From the NCBI RefSeq assembly GCF_022271405.1, contig NZ_JAJNAL010000027.1, forward strand, positions 1 to 64,000: a stretch of DNA of 64,000 bases. Direction: 5' to 3'. Under the pieces are notes generated by a model. The model was not told the origin of the DNA. It did not search any database and saw only the letters and a list, made by a program, of their open reading frames with translations. This DNA is from Rhodopseudomonas infernalis (GTDB lineage Bacteria; Pseudomonadota; Alphaproteobacteria; Rhizobiales; Xanthobacteraceae). Position numbers and translations under genes: made by a program. This document shows, one piece after another, positions 47,678-57,729 of the stretch. How positions within the stretch are numbered: the stretch's first letter is position 1; the number at the start of each line of letters is the position of its first letter.

Positions 47678-48075
47678 TTGCCGGCCAACACCCGGCTGGC
47701 GATGGTGACGTATTTGCGGCCGGCCTCCTGGGCCAGCGCGATGGCATCGGGCAGGGCGCGTTCCTCACGGACCTTGGCGAGCTTCACCAGCATGGGCAAG
47801 TTGATCCCTGCCAGAACCTCGACCTTGGGCCGGCTCATGCAGGAGATCGCGAGGTTCGAGGGCGTGCCGCCGAACATGTCGGTCAGGATCGCCACACCGT
47901 CCCCACTGTCGACACGATTCACCGCCTCGATGATGTCGCTGCGACACAGGTCAGCATCATCCTCGGCGCCGATCGTGACGGCTTCGATTTGCTTTTGCGG
48001 CCCCATCACGTGTTCCAGCGCTGCCTTAAACTCGTCGGCAAGGCGCCCGTGGGTCACAAGTACCAGACCAATCAT
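47674..48075 (-). CDS. PTS system EIIA component, mannose family
   Basis: A 133-residue EIIA-Man domain protein. The phosphorylated histidine is H9 in MIGLVLVTHGRLADEF, and the later TDMFGGTPSNLAISCM is the family signature. No EIIB or EIIC membrane gene is nearby, so it is a regulatory, not a sugar-transport, EIIA. In alphaproteobacteria such EIIA proteins report phosphorylation state to other regulators such as ChvG/ChvI (family knowledge). AGGAG seven bases upstream supports the start at 48075. Confidence 0.93.
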   Translation of the reverse strand: MIGLVLVTHGRLADEFKAALEHVMGPQKQIEAVTIGAEDDADLCRSDIIEAVNRVDSGDGVAILTDMFGGTPSNLAISCMSRPKVEVLAGINLPMLVKLAKVREERALPDAIALAQEAGRKYVTIASRVLAGK

Positions 48076-48207
48076 CGGAAACTCCTCGCGGGCGCTTCTT
48101 GGGTGCACCGCGCGAACGGGTCACTTTGACCATCCAGAGCCCCTATGCAAGGGGATCTTTTGCGATTCACCCTCCGAGAAGGGACAAATCAGGAACCAAG
48201 GACCGGT

Positions 48208-48729
48208 CTACTCAGTGACGATAGTGTGGCTCATATGGTTACCAAAATCCTTGCAACAATCGTCCAACTGTGTCGCAGGGGCGACGGCCTCGGTCGTCAG
48301 TGCCGCCACCACCAGAGGTAACGGATCGTAACCGGTGCCGACCGGCAGCCGCCACAACCGGACGCCGTTCAGGTCGATCTGCAGCGCCGCTGCCTCGGGT
48401 AACCGCGCCGCATCGTCTGCCGCGAGATCGACCACCAGGCCGACCGCAGCTTCCGCCACGAAGCCGCAGCGGCGGATGCCGAGGCCGCGGATTTCGATCA
48501 GGCCGGCGAGCTCCGGGACCGGGCGGACCCACAGCCGGCCCTCGCGCGGTTCCATGACGACCCGGTCGTCGGCGATCAGTTCCGCCGGCGGGATCTGGCC
48601 GCTGCGGCCTGCGACGATCAGCCCGAAGGCGAGACGGGATTTGCCGGAGCCGCTGGGGCCGCGGATCAGTACGGCGCGCGCCCCCACCCGCACGGCGGAG
48701 GCGTGGTGGCTGGGCGCCGCCGCGCTCAT
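48208..48729 (-). CDS. hprK: HPr kinase/phosphorylase, short form
   Basis: A 173-residue protein holding only the catalytic domain. The Walker A motif GPSGSGKS is at 24-31, and the HprK signature LAGLIEIRGLGIRR (about 75-88) is intact. The N-terminal domain of Firmicutes HprK is missing, as is usual in alphaproteobacteria. It phosphorylates HPr on serine (S65 of the downstream HPr). Its start overlaps the stop of chvG by four bases, so it is in one operon with the two-component genes. The gap 48076-48207 before the EIIA gene shows no additional gene. Confidence 0.93.
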   Translation of the reverse strand: MSAAAPSHHASAVRVGARAVLIRGPSGSGKSRLAFGLIVAGRSGQIPPAELIADDRVVMEPREGRLWVRPVPELAGLIEIRGLGIRRCGFVAEAAVGLVVDLAADDAARLPEAAALQIDLNGVRLWRLPVGTGYDPLPLVVAALTTEAVAPATQLDDCCKDFGNHMSHTIVTE

Positions 48730-50522
48730 GTCGAGGGCAGCCGGACCACGAAGCGCGCCCCCGCGACGGTCGGCTCGCCGTCGGCGTCACGGGGACCCGG
48801 GCGGTTCTCGGCGCGGATCTTGCCGCCATGGGCCTCGACGATCTGCCTGGAAATCGACAGGCCGAGACCGGAATTCTGGCCGAACCCCTGATGCGGCCGG
48901 TCGGTGTAGAAGCGCTCGAAGATCTTGTCGAAGGCATCGTCGCGAATGCCGGGGCCTTCATCGTCGACCACGATCTCGATCTCGGTCTTGCGGCGGCGGC
49001 AGACGATCTGGACCTTGCCGCCCTCGCGCGAGAACGACTGCGCGTTGGACAGCAGATTCGAGATCACCTGGCCGAGCCGCGAATCGTGCCCAGGTACCGA
49101 GAAGGTGTCGCTGGGCGGCCCCTCGAAGCGCACCTCGACCAGCGCGTTGGTCCCGAGCCGGGTTTCGTTGGCAACCAGCGTCAGCGTCGTCAGCAGCCGG
49201 CGCAGGTCGACCGGGGCGGCGTCCTGGCGCTGCAATTCGGCATCGAGCCGGCTGGCGTCGGAGATGTCCGAAATCAGCCGGTCGAGCCGTTTGACGTCGT
49301 GCTCGATCACCGCCAGCAGCCGGCCGCGGCTCTTCTCGTTCTTGGCGAGCGGCAGTGTCTCGACCGCGGAGCGCAGCGAGGTCAGCGGGTTCTTCAGCTC
49401 GTGCGAGACGTCGGCCGCGAACGCCTCGATCGCCTCGATGCGGTTGTAGAGCGAATCGGTCATCTCGCGCAGCGCGCCGGACAGATGCCCGATCTCGTCG
49501 CGCCGCGTGGTGAAGTCGGGAATCTCGACGCGGGCGCGGATGCGGCGGCGGACGCGCTCGGCGGCGTCGGCAAGCCGGCGCACCGGGCCGGCGATGGTCG
49601 AGGCCAGCAGCACCGACAGCACGAACATCACCACCGCGGCGACGCCGAAGATCTTCAGGATCGCCAGCCGCTCGGCAGTGACCATCTGGTCGATGTCGTC
49701 GCCCTGGGTCGACAGCATCAGGGCGCCGTGGATGGCGCGGAAGCGCTGCACCGGCACCGCGACCGAGACGATGATTTCGCCGCGGTCGTTGATCCGCACC
49801 ATCGAATTCTTCTGGCCCTTCAGCGAGTCGGCGACTTCCTGATAGCCGTTGCCGTTCTCGGGGCCGAGTTCGCGATACAGCGGCAGGTCGCCGCGATTGA
49901 GCCAGGTGCGGATCGCGATCATCGCCCGCTCGACGATGCCGGGCTTCTCGATCGCCGGCGGCGGCAGTTCGAACCGCATCACGTCGCCGCGGCCGTACAG
50001 GCTGCGGCTGTCGAGGATCAGCACGCCATCGCGGTCATAGATGCGGGCGCGGGTTTTGGTCGGCGAGATCAGCCGCCGCAGCACCGGCGCGACGCGCTCG
50101 GGATTGATCGGAAAATCCAGCACCGCGTACTCGTCCGGCGGCCCGTAGGTCTCGCCGGGCTTGAGATCGAGCAGGCGGTCCGGATCGATCGTGATGGTGT
50201 TGGTCTCGACCGTGGCGGAGGCGGCGATCGCGCCGGCGATGATTTCGGCCTGCACCAAGAGGCTCTGCGCCCGGGCGTCGATCAGGCCGGCGCGGAATTG
50301 CGAGAGGTAGAGAATGCTGGTGGAGAGCGCGAGCAGCCCGGCGAGATTCAGCGACAGGATCCGCCGCGTCAGGCTGGAGAAGCTCAGCGTGAAGAACAGC
50401 TGCCCGGCGCGCCGCACCCAGGCGAGCGGCCGGCGCCACGGCGCCAACGCCGCAACTTCGCCGGGCTCGGGGCCATCGTCCCCGGCTCGGTGGTCTTGAT
50501 CAGGCGCGGTGCGATCCAGCAA
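48726..50522 (-). CDS. chvG: ChvG-type sensor histidine kinase
   Basis: A 598-residue kinase. The N-terminal cytoplasmic part precedes a membrane helix (ILSLNLAGLLALSTSILYL, about 55-75), a periplasmic sensor of roughly 210 residues, a second helix, HAMP, and the kinase domains. H-box: AADVSHELKNPLTSLRSA; N-box: QVISNLLSNAQSF; G1: DDEGPGI; G2: GLGLSIS. ChvG responds to acid and envelope conditions in rhizobia and relatives. The start codon is TTG at 50522, so the exact N-terminus is uncertain. It is downstream of chvI and upstream of hprK. Confidence 0.92.
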   Translation of the reverse strand: MLDRTAPDQDHRAGDDGPEPGEVAALAPWRRPLAWVRRAGQLFFTLSFSSLTRRILSLNLAGLLALSTSILYLSQFRAGLIDARAQSLLVQAEIIAGAIAASATVETNTITIDPDRLLDLKPGETYGPPDEYAVLDFPINPERVAPVLRRLISPTKTRARIYDRDGVLILDSRSLYGRGDVMRFELPPPAIEKPGIVERAMIAIRTWLNRGDLPLYRELGPENGNGYQEVADSLKGQKNSMVRINDRGEIIVSVAVPVQRFRAIHGALMLSTQGDDIDQMVTAERLAILKIFGVAAVVMFVLSVLLASTIAGPVRRLADAAERVRRRIRARVEIPDFTTRRDEIGHLSGALREMTDSLYNRIEAIEAFAADVSHELKNPLTSLRSAVETLPLAKNEKSRGRLLAVIEHDVKRLDRLISDISDASRLDAELQRQDAAPVDLRRLLTTLTLVANETRLGTNALVEVRFEGPPSDTFSVPGHDSRLGQVISNLLSNAQSFSREGGKVQIVCRRRKTEIEIVVDDEGPGIRDDAFDKIFERFYTDRPHQGFGQNSGLGLSISRQIVEAHGGKIRAENRPGPRDADGEPTVAGARFVVRLPST

Positions 50523-50674
50523 TGGCCAAGCCTGCCCGGATGTTGGCGATCAGCGTTTTCGTCGGCGCACGAGCTGTTCCGAAACCGCTCTCGATTTTCG
50601 GACCCGTGCGCCAGCATATCGCAATGCGGCGGCGCCGTGCAGGCCCGCGGCCTGCCCGGACGTCGATGTGGCGA

Positions 50675-51376
50675 TCAGGTTTCCTTGAAGCGATAACCGA
50701 CGCCGTACAGCGTCTCGATCATTTCGAAGTCGTCGTCGACCATCTTGAACTTCTTGCGCAGCCGCTTGATGTGGCTGTCGATGGTGCGGTCGTCGACATA
50801 GACCTGATCGTCATAGGCGGCGTCCATCAGGGCGTTGCGGCTTTTCACCACGCCGGGCCGGGTCGCGAGCGCCTGCAGGATCAGGAATTCGGTAACGGTC
50901 AGCGTCACCGGCTCGTTCTTCCAGGTGCAGGTGTGACGCTCGGGGTCCATCCGCAGCAGGCCGCGGTCGAGCGCCTTGGCGTCGTTCTCTTTCGGCGTTG
51001 CGGCCGGATCCTTCGGCGCCGAGCGCCGCAGCACCGCCTTGACGCGCTCGACCAGCAGGCGCTGCGAGAACGGTTTGCGGATGAAATCGTCGGCGCCCAT
51101 CTTGAGGCCGAACAGCTCGTCGATCTCCTCATCCTTGGAGGTCAGGAAGATCACCGGCAGATCCGACTTCTGCCGCAGCCGCCGAAGCGTTTCCATGCCG
51201 TCCATCCGCGGCATCTTGATATCGAGGATGGCAAGATCCGGGGGCGAGGTGCGAAAGCCATCGAGGGCCGACGCGCCATCCGTGTAGGTCATGATCCGGT
51301 AGCCTTCGGCTTCCAGAGCGATCGAAACGGATGTGAGAATGTTGCGGTCGTCGTCGACCAAGGCGATTGTCGGCAT
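50675..51376 (-). CDS. chvI: ChvI-type response regulator
   Basis: A 233-residue OmpR/PhoB-type regulator. The receiver domain has the phosphoacceptor D52 in [13 protein letters not shown] and the switch lysine in FIRKPFSQR. The C-terminal winged helix carries [17 protein letters not shown]. It is the partner of the ChvG kinase 152 bases downstream. The start at 51376 is supported by GGAAAGAG. Its divergent neighbours are a HugZ-like gene and then pckA, an arrangement that I recall from Rhizobiales. Confidence 0.95.
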   Translation of the reverse strand: MPTIALVDDDRNILTSVSIALEAEGYRIMTYTDGASALDGFRTSPPDLAILDIKMPRMDGMETLRRLRQKSDLPVIFLTSKDEEIDELFGLKMGADDFIRKPFSQRLLVERVKAVLRRSAPKDPAATPKENDAKALDRGLLRMDPERHTCTWKNEPVTLTVTEFLILQALATRPGVVKSRNALMDAAYDDQVYVDDRTIDSHIKRLRKKFKMVDDDFEMIETLYGVGYRFKET

Positions 51377-51588
51377 GAAGCTCTTTCCGAAAGGCGTGGC
51401 TAGACCGCGAAGCGATTCGGCGATCTCGGGTTGGCGGTTGCCCAAAAAGCACAGTCAACGAGCAATGCAAGCTGGGCTGAAATGTGGCCGGTTCCCAAAA
51501 CCCGCGAGCGGGAGGCGTGCGGGGATTGATATAGGCCCGTTTTCTGGGCATCAACACCCCTCCGGTCACGATTGGCGGAATAAACCCG

Positions 51589-52323
51589 ATGCAGCCGTCC
51601 GACGATTTTGATCCTGTCCGGGTCGCCAAATCGCTGCTGCGCCGCCGCCGCGAGGGCGCGCTGGCGACGCTGATGCGGGACGGCGGCGCGCCGTACTGCT
51701 CGCTGGTCAACCTGGCAAGCGCGCCGGACGGCTCGCCGGTGCTGCTGATATCCCGCCTGGCGGTGCACACCCGGAACCTGCTGGCCGACCCGCGGGTGTC
51801 GCTGATGCTGGACGAACGCGCCCCGGGTGATCCGCTGCAGGGCGCCCGGATCATGCTGATGGGCGAGGCAACCGCGGTGGACGCCGCGGAGCTTCCGGCG
51901 CTGCGCAGCCGGTATCTGGCCGCTCACCCCGGCGCCGAGGACTATATCGGCTTCAAGGATTTCTCGCTGTATCGGATCGCGACCCACGGGGCGCATCTGG
52001 TGGCCGGTTTCGGCCGTATCGTCGATCTGGCTGCGTCAGACTACCTCACCGACCTCACCGGCGCCGACGGCCTGCTCGAGATCGAAGCCTCGGCGGTCGC
52101 GCATATGAATGCGGATCATTTGATCACGCTCAATTCGTATGCGACCCGGCTGCTCGGCGGCGACGAGGCGGAGTGGCGCTGCACCGGTGTCGATCCCGAA
52201 GGCCTCGACCTGCAGGCGGGCACCGCGGTGTTGCGACTGAATTTCCCCGAGCGGGTCAGCAACGCGGCCGAACTCCGCCATATGCTCAAACGCATGGCAG
52301 ACATCGCGCGCGCGACCTCATGA
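51589..52323 (+). CDS. HugZ-like flavin-split-barrel protein with DUF2470 domain
   Basis: A 244-residue protein. The N-terminal split-barrel (about 10-150) resembles pyridoxamine-5'-phosphate oxidase and HugZ proteins (GALATLMRDGGAPYCSLVNL, RVSLMLDE), and the C-terminal DUF2470 domain contains VAHMNADHLITLNSYA with the conserved His of heme-utilisation proteins. Members bind or degrade heme. No heme transporter gene is adjacent, so the substrate stays open. It is encoded between the divergent chvI and the co-directional pckA. Confidence 0.85.
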   Translation: MQPSDDFDPVRVAKSLLRRRREGALATLMRDGGAPYCSLVNLASAPDGSPVLLISRLAVHTRNLLADPRVSLMLDERAPGDPLQGARIMLMGEATAVDAAELPALRSRYLAAHPGAEDYIGFKDFSLYRIATHGAHLVAGFGRIVDLAASDYLTDLTGADGLLEIEASAVAHMNADHLITLNSYATRLLGGDEAEWRCTGVDPEGLDLQAGTAVLRLNFPERVSNAAELRHMLKRMADIARATS

Positions 52324-52375
52324 CTTGAGGCAGCGCAATGTCGCCGCCGGGTAAACCAAATAATGCCCGGCCGGG

Positions 52376-52404
52376 TTGGCAAAGCCAATGTTCGACACTA
52401 TTCA
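52376..52404 (+). promoter_or_regulatory. candidate sigma-70 promoter of pckA
   Basis: TTGGCA (52376-52381) and TATTCA (52399-52404) are separated by 17 bases, about 105 bases upstream of the GTG start. Reasonable by match and spacing only. Confidence 0.3.
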
Positions 52405-52510
52405 GTCGCGCCACCGGACCGAGCCGGTATATATTGGCCTGACCGCGGGCTGAGGCGCATTGGCGGCAATTGCGCGACCGGGATAACGCGGACTCGAGGA
52501 GGATTTATAC

Positions 52511-54124
52511 GTGCAAGAGACGGGCGTGCATAACGGTGCTCATGGCGCCGACAAATTCGGGCTTAAGAATCTCAAAGGCGTGCGCTGGAACTTCGGCGCG
52601 CCGCAGCTCTACGAGCACGCGCTGTCGAATGGCGAAGCGGTGCTGTCCGCCGATGGCGCACTGTGTGCCGACACCGGCGTGTTCACCGGCCGCAGCCCGA
52701 AAGACAAGTTCACGGTACGCGACGCCACGACCGAAACCACGATGTGGTGGGGTGGTAATCAGTCGATCACGGCCGATCAGTTCGAGACCCTGTATCAGGA
52801 CTTCCTGACGCACGCCGAAGGCATGACGCTGTTCGCCCAGGATCTGTACGGCGGCGCCGACCCGAGCTTCCAGATCAAGACCCGCGTGTTCACCGAGCTC
52901 GCCTGGCACTCGCTGTTCATCCGCACGCTGCTGCGCCGTCCCGAGCAGTCCGACCTCGCGGGCTTCGTGCCCGAACTCACCATCATCGACCTGCCGAGCT
53001 TCCGCGCTGATCCGAAGCGCCATGGCTGCCGCTCCGAAAACGTCGTGGCGATCGACTTCGCCCGCAAGATCGTGCTGATCGGCGGCACGCAATATGCCGG
53101 CGAGATGAAGAAGAGCGTGTTCACCACGCTGAACTACTACCTGCCCGAAAAGGGCGTGCTGCCGATGCACTGCTCGGCGAATGTCGGCCCGAACGGCGAC
53201 ACCGCGATCTTCTTCGGCCTGTCGGGCACCGGCAAGACCACGCTGTCGGCCGACCCGAACCGCACGCTGATCGGCGACGACGAGCACGGCTGGGGCAAGG
53301 ACGGCGTCTTCAACTTCGAAGGCGGCTGCTACGCCAAGTGTATCAAGCTGTCGCCGGAAGCCGAGCCGGAGATCTTCGCGGCTTCGAACATGTTCGGCGC
53401 GGTGCTGGAAAACGTCGTGCTCGACGAAGTCACCCGCAAGCCGGACTTCGACGACGGCTCCAAGACCGAGAACACCCGCTCGGCCTATCCGCTGGAATCG
53501 ATCCCGAACGCCTCGCGGACCGGCCGTGCCGGCCAGCCCAAGAACGTGGTGATGCTCGCCGCCGACGCCTTCGGCGTGATGCCGCCGATCGCCAAGCTGA
53601 CCCCGGCGCAGGCGATGTATCACTTCCTGTCGGGCTACACCGCCAAGGTCGCCGGCACCGAGCGCGGCGTCACCGAACCGACCCCGGAATTCTCGACCTG
53701 CTTCGGCTCGCCGTTCCTGCCGCGTGATCCGTCGGTGTACGGCAACATGCTGCGCGAGCTGATCGCCAAGCACAATGTCGACTGCTGGCTGGTCAACACC
53801 GGCTGGACCGGCGGCATCTACGGCACCGGCCATCGCATGCCCATCAAGGTTACGCGCGCGCTGCTGACCGCCGCGCTCGACGGCTCGCTGCGCAATGTCG
53901 AATTCCGCACCGATCCGTATTTCGGCTTCGCGGTCCCGACCGCACTGCCGGGCGTGCCGAGCGAGATCCTCGACCCGGTCAAGACCTGGGCCGACAAGGC
54001 CGCATTCGACACCACCGCCCGCAAGCTGGTCGGCATGTTCCAGAAGAACTTCGCCAAGTTCGAAGCCCAGGTCGACGCCGAAGTCCGCGCCGCCGCGCCG
54101 GACGTCAAGATGGCGGCCGAGTAA
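52511..54124 (+). CDS. pckA: phosphoenolpyruvate carboxykinase (ATP)
   Basis: A 537-residue gluconeogenic enzyme that converts oxaloacetate and ATP to phosphoenolpyruvate. The early [13 protein letters not shown] segment binds substrate; the P-loop is [13 protein letters not shown] and the metal-binding [20 protein letters not shown] follows. GTG at 52511 is the start, backed by GAGGAGG. It lies close to the ChvI regulator, and chvI/pckA proximity is known in Rhizobiales (family knowledge). The gene ends in a strong terminator. Confidence 0.96.
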   Translation: MQETGVHNGAHGADKFGLKNLKGVRWNFGAPQLYEHALSNGEAVLSADGALCADTGVFTGRSPKDKFTVRDATTETTMWWGGNQSITADQFETLYQDFLTHAEGMTLFAQDLYGGADPSFQIKTRVFTELAWHSLFIRTLLRRPEQSDLAGFVPELTIIDLPSFRADPKRHGCRSENVVAIDFARKIVLIGGTQYAGEMKKSVFTTLNYYLPEKGVLPMHCSANVGPNGDTAIFFGLSGTGKTTLSADPNRTLIGDDEHGWGKDGVFNFEGGCYAKCIKLSPEAEPEIFAASNMFGAVLENVVLDEVTRKPDFDDGSKTENTRSAYPLESIPNASRTGRAGQPKNVVMLAADAFGVMPPIAKLTPAQAMYHFLSGYTAKVAGTERGVTEPTPEFSTCFGSPFLPRDPSVYGNMLRELIAKHNVDCWLVNTGWTGGIYGTGHRMPIKVTRALLTAALDGSLRNVEFRTDPYFGFAVPTALPGVPSEILDPVKTWADKAAFDTTARKLVGMFQKNFAKFEAQVDAEVRAAAPDVKMAAE

Positions 54125-54148
54125 GCGACTCACAAGAACTACAAACGC

Positions 54149-54176
54149 AAAGGGCGGCCGCGAGGCCGCCCTTTTT
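54149..54176 (+). terminator. rho-independent terminator of pckA
   Basis: AAAGGGCGGCC (54149-54159) pairs with GGCCGCCCTTT (54164-54174) around a GCGA loop and ends in a T run. It starts 24 bases after the pckA stop. Confidence 0.9.
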
Positions 54177-54252
54177 GATTGCGGTTGTCACTCTGGAGCA
54201 CGCGTGAATCTGAACGAACGCAGCCTTGATATAGGGCGCATTCGTTTCAACT

Positions 54253-54341
54253 CGTCATGCCCGGCCTCGTGCCGGGCATCCACGCCTGCGGGAGAAGTAA
54301 CAAGAAAGGCGTGGATGGCCGGGACGAGCCCGGCCATGACG
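54253..54341. repeat. palindromic intergenic repeat, type A, copy 5
   Basis: The arm CGTCATGCCCGGCCTCGTGC leads into CGGGCATCCACGCCTG; the other arm AAGGCGTGGATGGCCGGGAC leads into GAGCCCGGCCATGACG. It lies between the convergent pckA and gpmA genes. Confidence 0.85.
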
Positions 54342-54365
54342 AAAGTCAGAGTGTGTAGCTGACGA

Positions 54366-54989
54366 TCAGCCCGCCAGATCGACCACCGAGGCGACCGTCG
54401 AATCCGCGTTGAGGCGGTACACCACGGGGGCGCCGGTGCCGAGTTCGCGCTGGAGGATCTGCTCGGGGGTCAGCTTTTCCAGCACCATGATCAGCGCGCG
54501 CAGCGAGTTGCCGTGCGCCGCCACGATGGTGCGTTCGCCGCGCAGGACGCCGGGCAGGATCTCCTGCACGTAATAGGGCAGCGTGCGCGCCAGCGTGTCC
54601 TTGAGGCTTTCGCCGCCGGGCGGCGGCACGTCGTAGGAGCGGCGCCAGATGTGAACCTGCTCCTCGCCCCACTTGGCCCGCGCGTCGTCCTTGTTGAGAC
54701 CCGACAGGTCGCCATAGTCACGCTCGTTCAGCGCGACGTTCTTGGTGGTCTTCAGCCCGGTCTGGCCGAGTTCGGTGAGCATCAGATCGAGCGTGGTCTG
54801 GGCGCGGGTCAGCACCGACGTGAAGGCGACGTCGAAGGCGAGACCCTCGGCCTTGAGCTTCTGGCCGGCGGCCTTGGCTTCGGCGATGCCCTTCTCGGTC
54901 AGGCCGGGGTCCTTCCAGCCGGTGAACAGGTTCTTGAGGTTCCATTCGCTCTGGCCGTGGCGCACGAGCACGAGAAGACGATCGCTCAT
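54366..54989 (-). CDS. gpmA: 2,3-bisphosphoglycerate-dependent phosphoglycerate mutase
   Basis: A 207-residue glycolytic and gluconeogenic enzyme that interconverts 3- and 2-phosphoglycerate. The phosphohistidine motif is [10 protein letters not shown] (H11), with the second catalytic histidine in [10 protein letters not shown] and the [10 protein letters not shown] segment between. It is shorter than the E. coli enzyme (about 250), typical of the alphaproteobacterial short form. It is immediately downstream of dapB on the same strand. Confidence 0.93.
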   Translation of the reverse strand: MSDRLLVLVRHGQSEWNLKNLFTGWKDPGLTEKGIAEAKAAGQKLKAEGLAFDVAFTSVLTRAQTTLDLMLTELGQTGLKTTKNVALNERDYGDLSGLNKDDARAKWGEEQVHIWRRSYDVPPPGGESLKDTLARTLPYYVQEILPGVLRGERTIVAAHGNSLRALIMVLEKLTPEQILQRELGTGAPVVYRLNADSTVASVVDLAG

Positions 54990-55022
54990 TGTGGAATTCC
55001 GTTTCTAGCTGCGATGAGAATC

Positions 55023-55838
55023 TCAGAAGTCGGCGAGCCCGAGTACGTCGGCCATCGAGTACAGGCCGGGCGACTTGCCGTGCGCCCACATCGCCGCCTT
55101 CAGCGCGCCGTGGGCGAAGATCATGCGGTCCTCGGCCTTGTGGGTGAGTTCGATCCGCTCATAGGGACCGGCGAAGATGACGCTGTGATCGCCCGTGACG
55201 GTGCCGCCGCGCAACGACGCGAAACCGATGTCGCCGCTCTTGCGCGCCCCGGTGATGCCGTCGCGGCCGCGGGCCGAATGCGTTTCCAGATCGACGTTGC
55301 GGCCGGCCGCCGCCGCTTCGCCGAGCAACAGCGCGGTGCCGGAGGGCGCATCGATCTTGGCGCGGTGGTGCATCTCGACGATCTCGATGTCGAAACCGTC
55401 GTCGAGCGACTGCGCCACGCGCCGCGTCAGCGCCGCCAGCAGATTGACGCCGAGGCTCATATTGCCGGACTTCACCACGATCGCCTGCTTGGTGACGCTC
55501 TGGATCACCGCATTGTCGGACGCCGACAGCCCGGTGGTGCCGATCACATGCACGATGCCGCGCTGCGCCGCGATCGCCACATTGGCGAGCGTGGCGGCCG
55601 GCACGGTGAAGTCGAGGATACCGTCGGCATTGGCCGACAGTTTCCAGAGATCACCCGACAGTTCGACGCCGTTGGCCGGCAGGCCGGCGAGCACGCCGGC
55701 ATCCTTGCCGAGCAACTCCGAACCCGGCGCTTCCAGCGCTCCGGTCAGCACCACGCCTGCGGTCTCACTGATCGCACGCGTCAGGGCGCGGCCCATGCGA
55801 CCGCCGGCTCCGGCAACGATCAGACGCATCTCGGACAT
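55023..55838 (-). CDS. dapB: 4-hydroxy-tetrahydrodipicolinate reductase
   Basis: A 271-residue NAD(P)H-dependent reductase of the lysine/diaminopimelate pathway. The nucleotide-binding motif is [12 protein letters not shown], the substrate motif [20 protein letters not shown] holds the catalytic His and Lys, and the C-terminal [21 protein letters not shown] is family-typical. The start at 55838 ([10 protein letters not shown]) has AAAGGATC upstream; MRLIV three codons in is an alternative. Confidence 0.95.
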   Translation of the reverse strand: MSEMRLIVAGAGGRMGRALTRAISETAGVVLTGALEAPGSELLGKDAGVLAGLPANGVELSGDLWKLSANADGILDFTVPAATLANVAIAAQRGIVHVIGTTGLSASDNAVIQSVTKQAIVVKSGNMSLGVNLLAALTRRVAQSLDDGFDIEIVEMHHRAKIDAPSGTALLLGEAAAAGRNVDLETHSARGRDGITGARKSGDIGFASLRGGTVTGDHSVIFAGPYERIELTHKAEDRMIFAHGALKAAMWAHGKSPGLYSMADVLGLADF

Positions 55839-55987
55839 CGGCTTGCGATCCTTTCTGGCGGTCGACGGGTCTCTGCCCCGCAAGGCCCGGTGCTGCGACC
55901 GGTGCTACGCCAGACAGGCTCGGGGTATAGCGGCCGCGGATCGGCGCGGCAACCGATCGCCCCGCGACGCGCTTGCTGCGGCGCCGT

Positions 55988-56299
55988 TCAGGCCTGCGGT
56001 TGCGGGCCGTCATAGCCCTCGACGATCACGATCTCGCCTTGCGAATACGGCCCGCGGGCCTTGATCAGCGCCTGATATTCCGGCGAGTGATAGCAGGCGA
56101 GCGCGGTGGCGTAGTCCTTGAACTCGATCACCACGTTGCGCGAGCGCGCCGGGCCCTCGTGCGCCTCGTAGGTGCCGCCGCGGGTGAGAAACTTGGCGCC
56201 GAATTTGGCGAACACCGCGCCGTTATGCGCGACGTAATCGCGCTTGTAGCCGTCGAGATCGTGCACGTCGATCCGCGCCACCCAGTAGCCTTTGGCCAT
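55988..56299 (-). CDS. DUF1330 family protein
   Basis: A 103-residue protein with the ferredoxin-like DUF1330 (dimeric alpha/beta barrel) pattern: MAKGYWVARIDVHDLDGYKR at the N-terminus, then RNVVIEFKDYATALACYHSP with the conserved YHSPEYQ. The biochemical role of the family is unknown; it lies between dapB and pyrF on the same strand. Confidence 0.88.
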   Translation of the reverse strand: MAKGYWVARIDVHDLDGYKRDYVAHNGAVFAKFGAKFLTRGGTYEAHEGPARSRNVVIEFKDYATALACYHSPEYQALIKARGPYSQGEIVIVEGYDGPQPQA

Positions 56300-56310
56300 C
56301 GTTGTCTCCC

Positions 56311-57018
56311 TTACGTCTGACTTGCCTGCGAGATCTCGGCGACGATCGCGGCGGCGGCCGCCTTCGGATCGGCCGCTTCCATCACCGGACGGCCGACCAC
56401 CAGATGGCTGGCGCCGGCGGCGATCGCCTTGCCGGGCGTCATGATCCGCTTCTGATCGCCGGCGGCGGCGCCGGCCGGCCGGATGCCCGGCGTCACCAGC
56501 GCCATGTCGGGCCCGATCAGGCCTCGCAGATGGCCGGCTTCCTCGGGCGAACAGACCAGGCCGTCGACGCCGATCGCCTGCGCCTGCCGGGCACGGGCCT
56601 CGACCAGATCGCGGACGCCGAGCGCGTAACCGGCGTCGACCAGATCACGGTCGTCGTAGGAGGTCAGCACGGTGACGGCGAGGATCTTCGGCCCGGTCTT
56701 ACCGCGGGCCTCGACGGCGGCCTTCATGGTCTGCGGATAGGCGTGGACAGTGAGAAACGTTGCGCCGAGCGAGCTGAGGCTCTCGACGCCGCGCGCCACG
56801 GTGTTGCCGATGTCGTGCAGCTTGAGGTCGACGAACACCTTCTTGCCGGCGCGCGCCAGCTTCTCGACCAGCGGCAGGCCGCCCGCATAAGCGAGCTGAT
56901 AGCCGATCTTGTAGAAGCCGACGCTGTCGCCGAGCCGGGCGATCATGGCTTCGGCGGCGGCGACGCTGGGCACGTCGAGCGCGACGATCAGCCGGTCACG
57001 AATTGCGGTGTCGGCCAT
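56311..57018 (-). CDS. pyrF: orotidine 5'-phosphate decarboxylase
   Basis: A 235-residue enzyme that makes UMP from OMP in pyrimidine synthesis. The N-terminus [11 protein letters not shown] and the catalytic motif [14 protein letters not shown] with its Lys-Asp array are complete, and the phosphate-binding [11 protein letters not shown] closes the barrel. It sits 11 bases from the DUF1330 gene and five bases from the FMN reductase gene, so all three could be one transcript. Confidence 0.96.
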   Translation of the reverse strand: MADTAIRDRLIVALDVPSVAAAEAMIARLGDSVGFYKIGYQLAYAGGLPLVEKLARAGKKVFVDLKLHDIGNTVARGVESLSSLGATFLTVHAYPQTMKAAVEARGKTGPKILAVTVLTSYDDRDLVDAGYALGVRDLVEARARQAQAIGVDGLVCSPEEAGHLRGLIGPDMALVTPGIRPAGAAAGDQKRIMTPGKAIAAGASHLVVGRPVMEAADPKAAAAAIVAEISQASQT

Positions 57019-57023
57019 CTCGA

Positions 57024-57605
57024 TTACCTCATCATCTGCTGCGCAAAGTCGATCAATTGTCGGACCATCGCGTCCATCGCGGCGATGTCGGCGGGGAGCT
57101 TGAGCCGGTCGGTCTCGTCATAGGCCTGGTCGGCGAAGGACAGCGCCAGCTGATTGGGGATCACCGGTGCGCGGCAGCCCGACAGGATCAACCGCAGCGC
57201 CGCCAGGCAGCGCGCCCCGCCGAGCTTGCCCTCCGACGCCGCCGCGAGCGCGAAGGCGCGCTCGCGAAATACCTGGCCCTGGGTCTCGTGCGGGTCCTCG
57301 ACCCGCGACACCCAGTCGATCGCATTTTTCAGCAGCGGCGGCGGCGCAGAGTTGTATTCCGGGCTGACGATCAGCACGCCGTGATGGGCGCCGATCATCC
57401 GCTTCAGCTTGACGGCATTCGCCGGCACCCCGGACTTCGCCTCGAAGTCGGCGTCGTAGATCGGCAGCGGATAGTCGGCGAGCGAGATCCGGGCAACGTC
57501 GACATCGGCGCGGGCGAAGGCATGCGCGGCCGCCGCCGCCAGCCGCACATTGTGCGAACCGGTGCGCAGCGAACCCGGGATGATCAGGATCTTGACCGCA
57601 GACAT
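57024..57605 (-). CDS. NADPH-dependent FMN reductase
   Basis: A 193-residue flavodoxin-like reductase. The flavin phosphate loop is [14 protein letters not shown] near the N-terminus, and [20 protein letters not shown] is the family signature for the flavin ring. It is probably a cytosolic NADPH:FMN or quinone reductase of the SsuE/chromate reductase group. AGGAG upstream supports the start at 57605. Confidence 0.9.
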   Translation of the reverse strand: MSAVKILIIPGSLRTGSHNVRLAAAAAHAFARADVDVARISLADYPLPIYDADFEAKSGVPANAVKLKRMIGAHHGVLIVSPEYNSAPPPLLKNAIDWVSRVEDPHETQGQVFRERAFALAAASEGKLGGARCLAALRLILSGCRAPVIPNQLALSFADQAYDETDRLKLPADIAAMDAMVRQLIDFAQQMMR

Positions 57606-57729
57606 GACGCCGAACTCCTGCCGGCCAGCGGGCACGTGGCCGCGCTTTGTTTAGCGAAATGGGGCGGCGGGGAAACGGAAATTTCGGGCCGAACGGCCCC
57701 AAAGCGGGGACGGTGCGGGCAGCGGCGGA

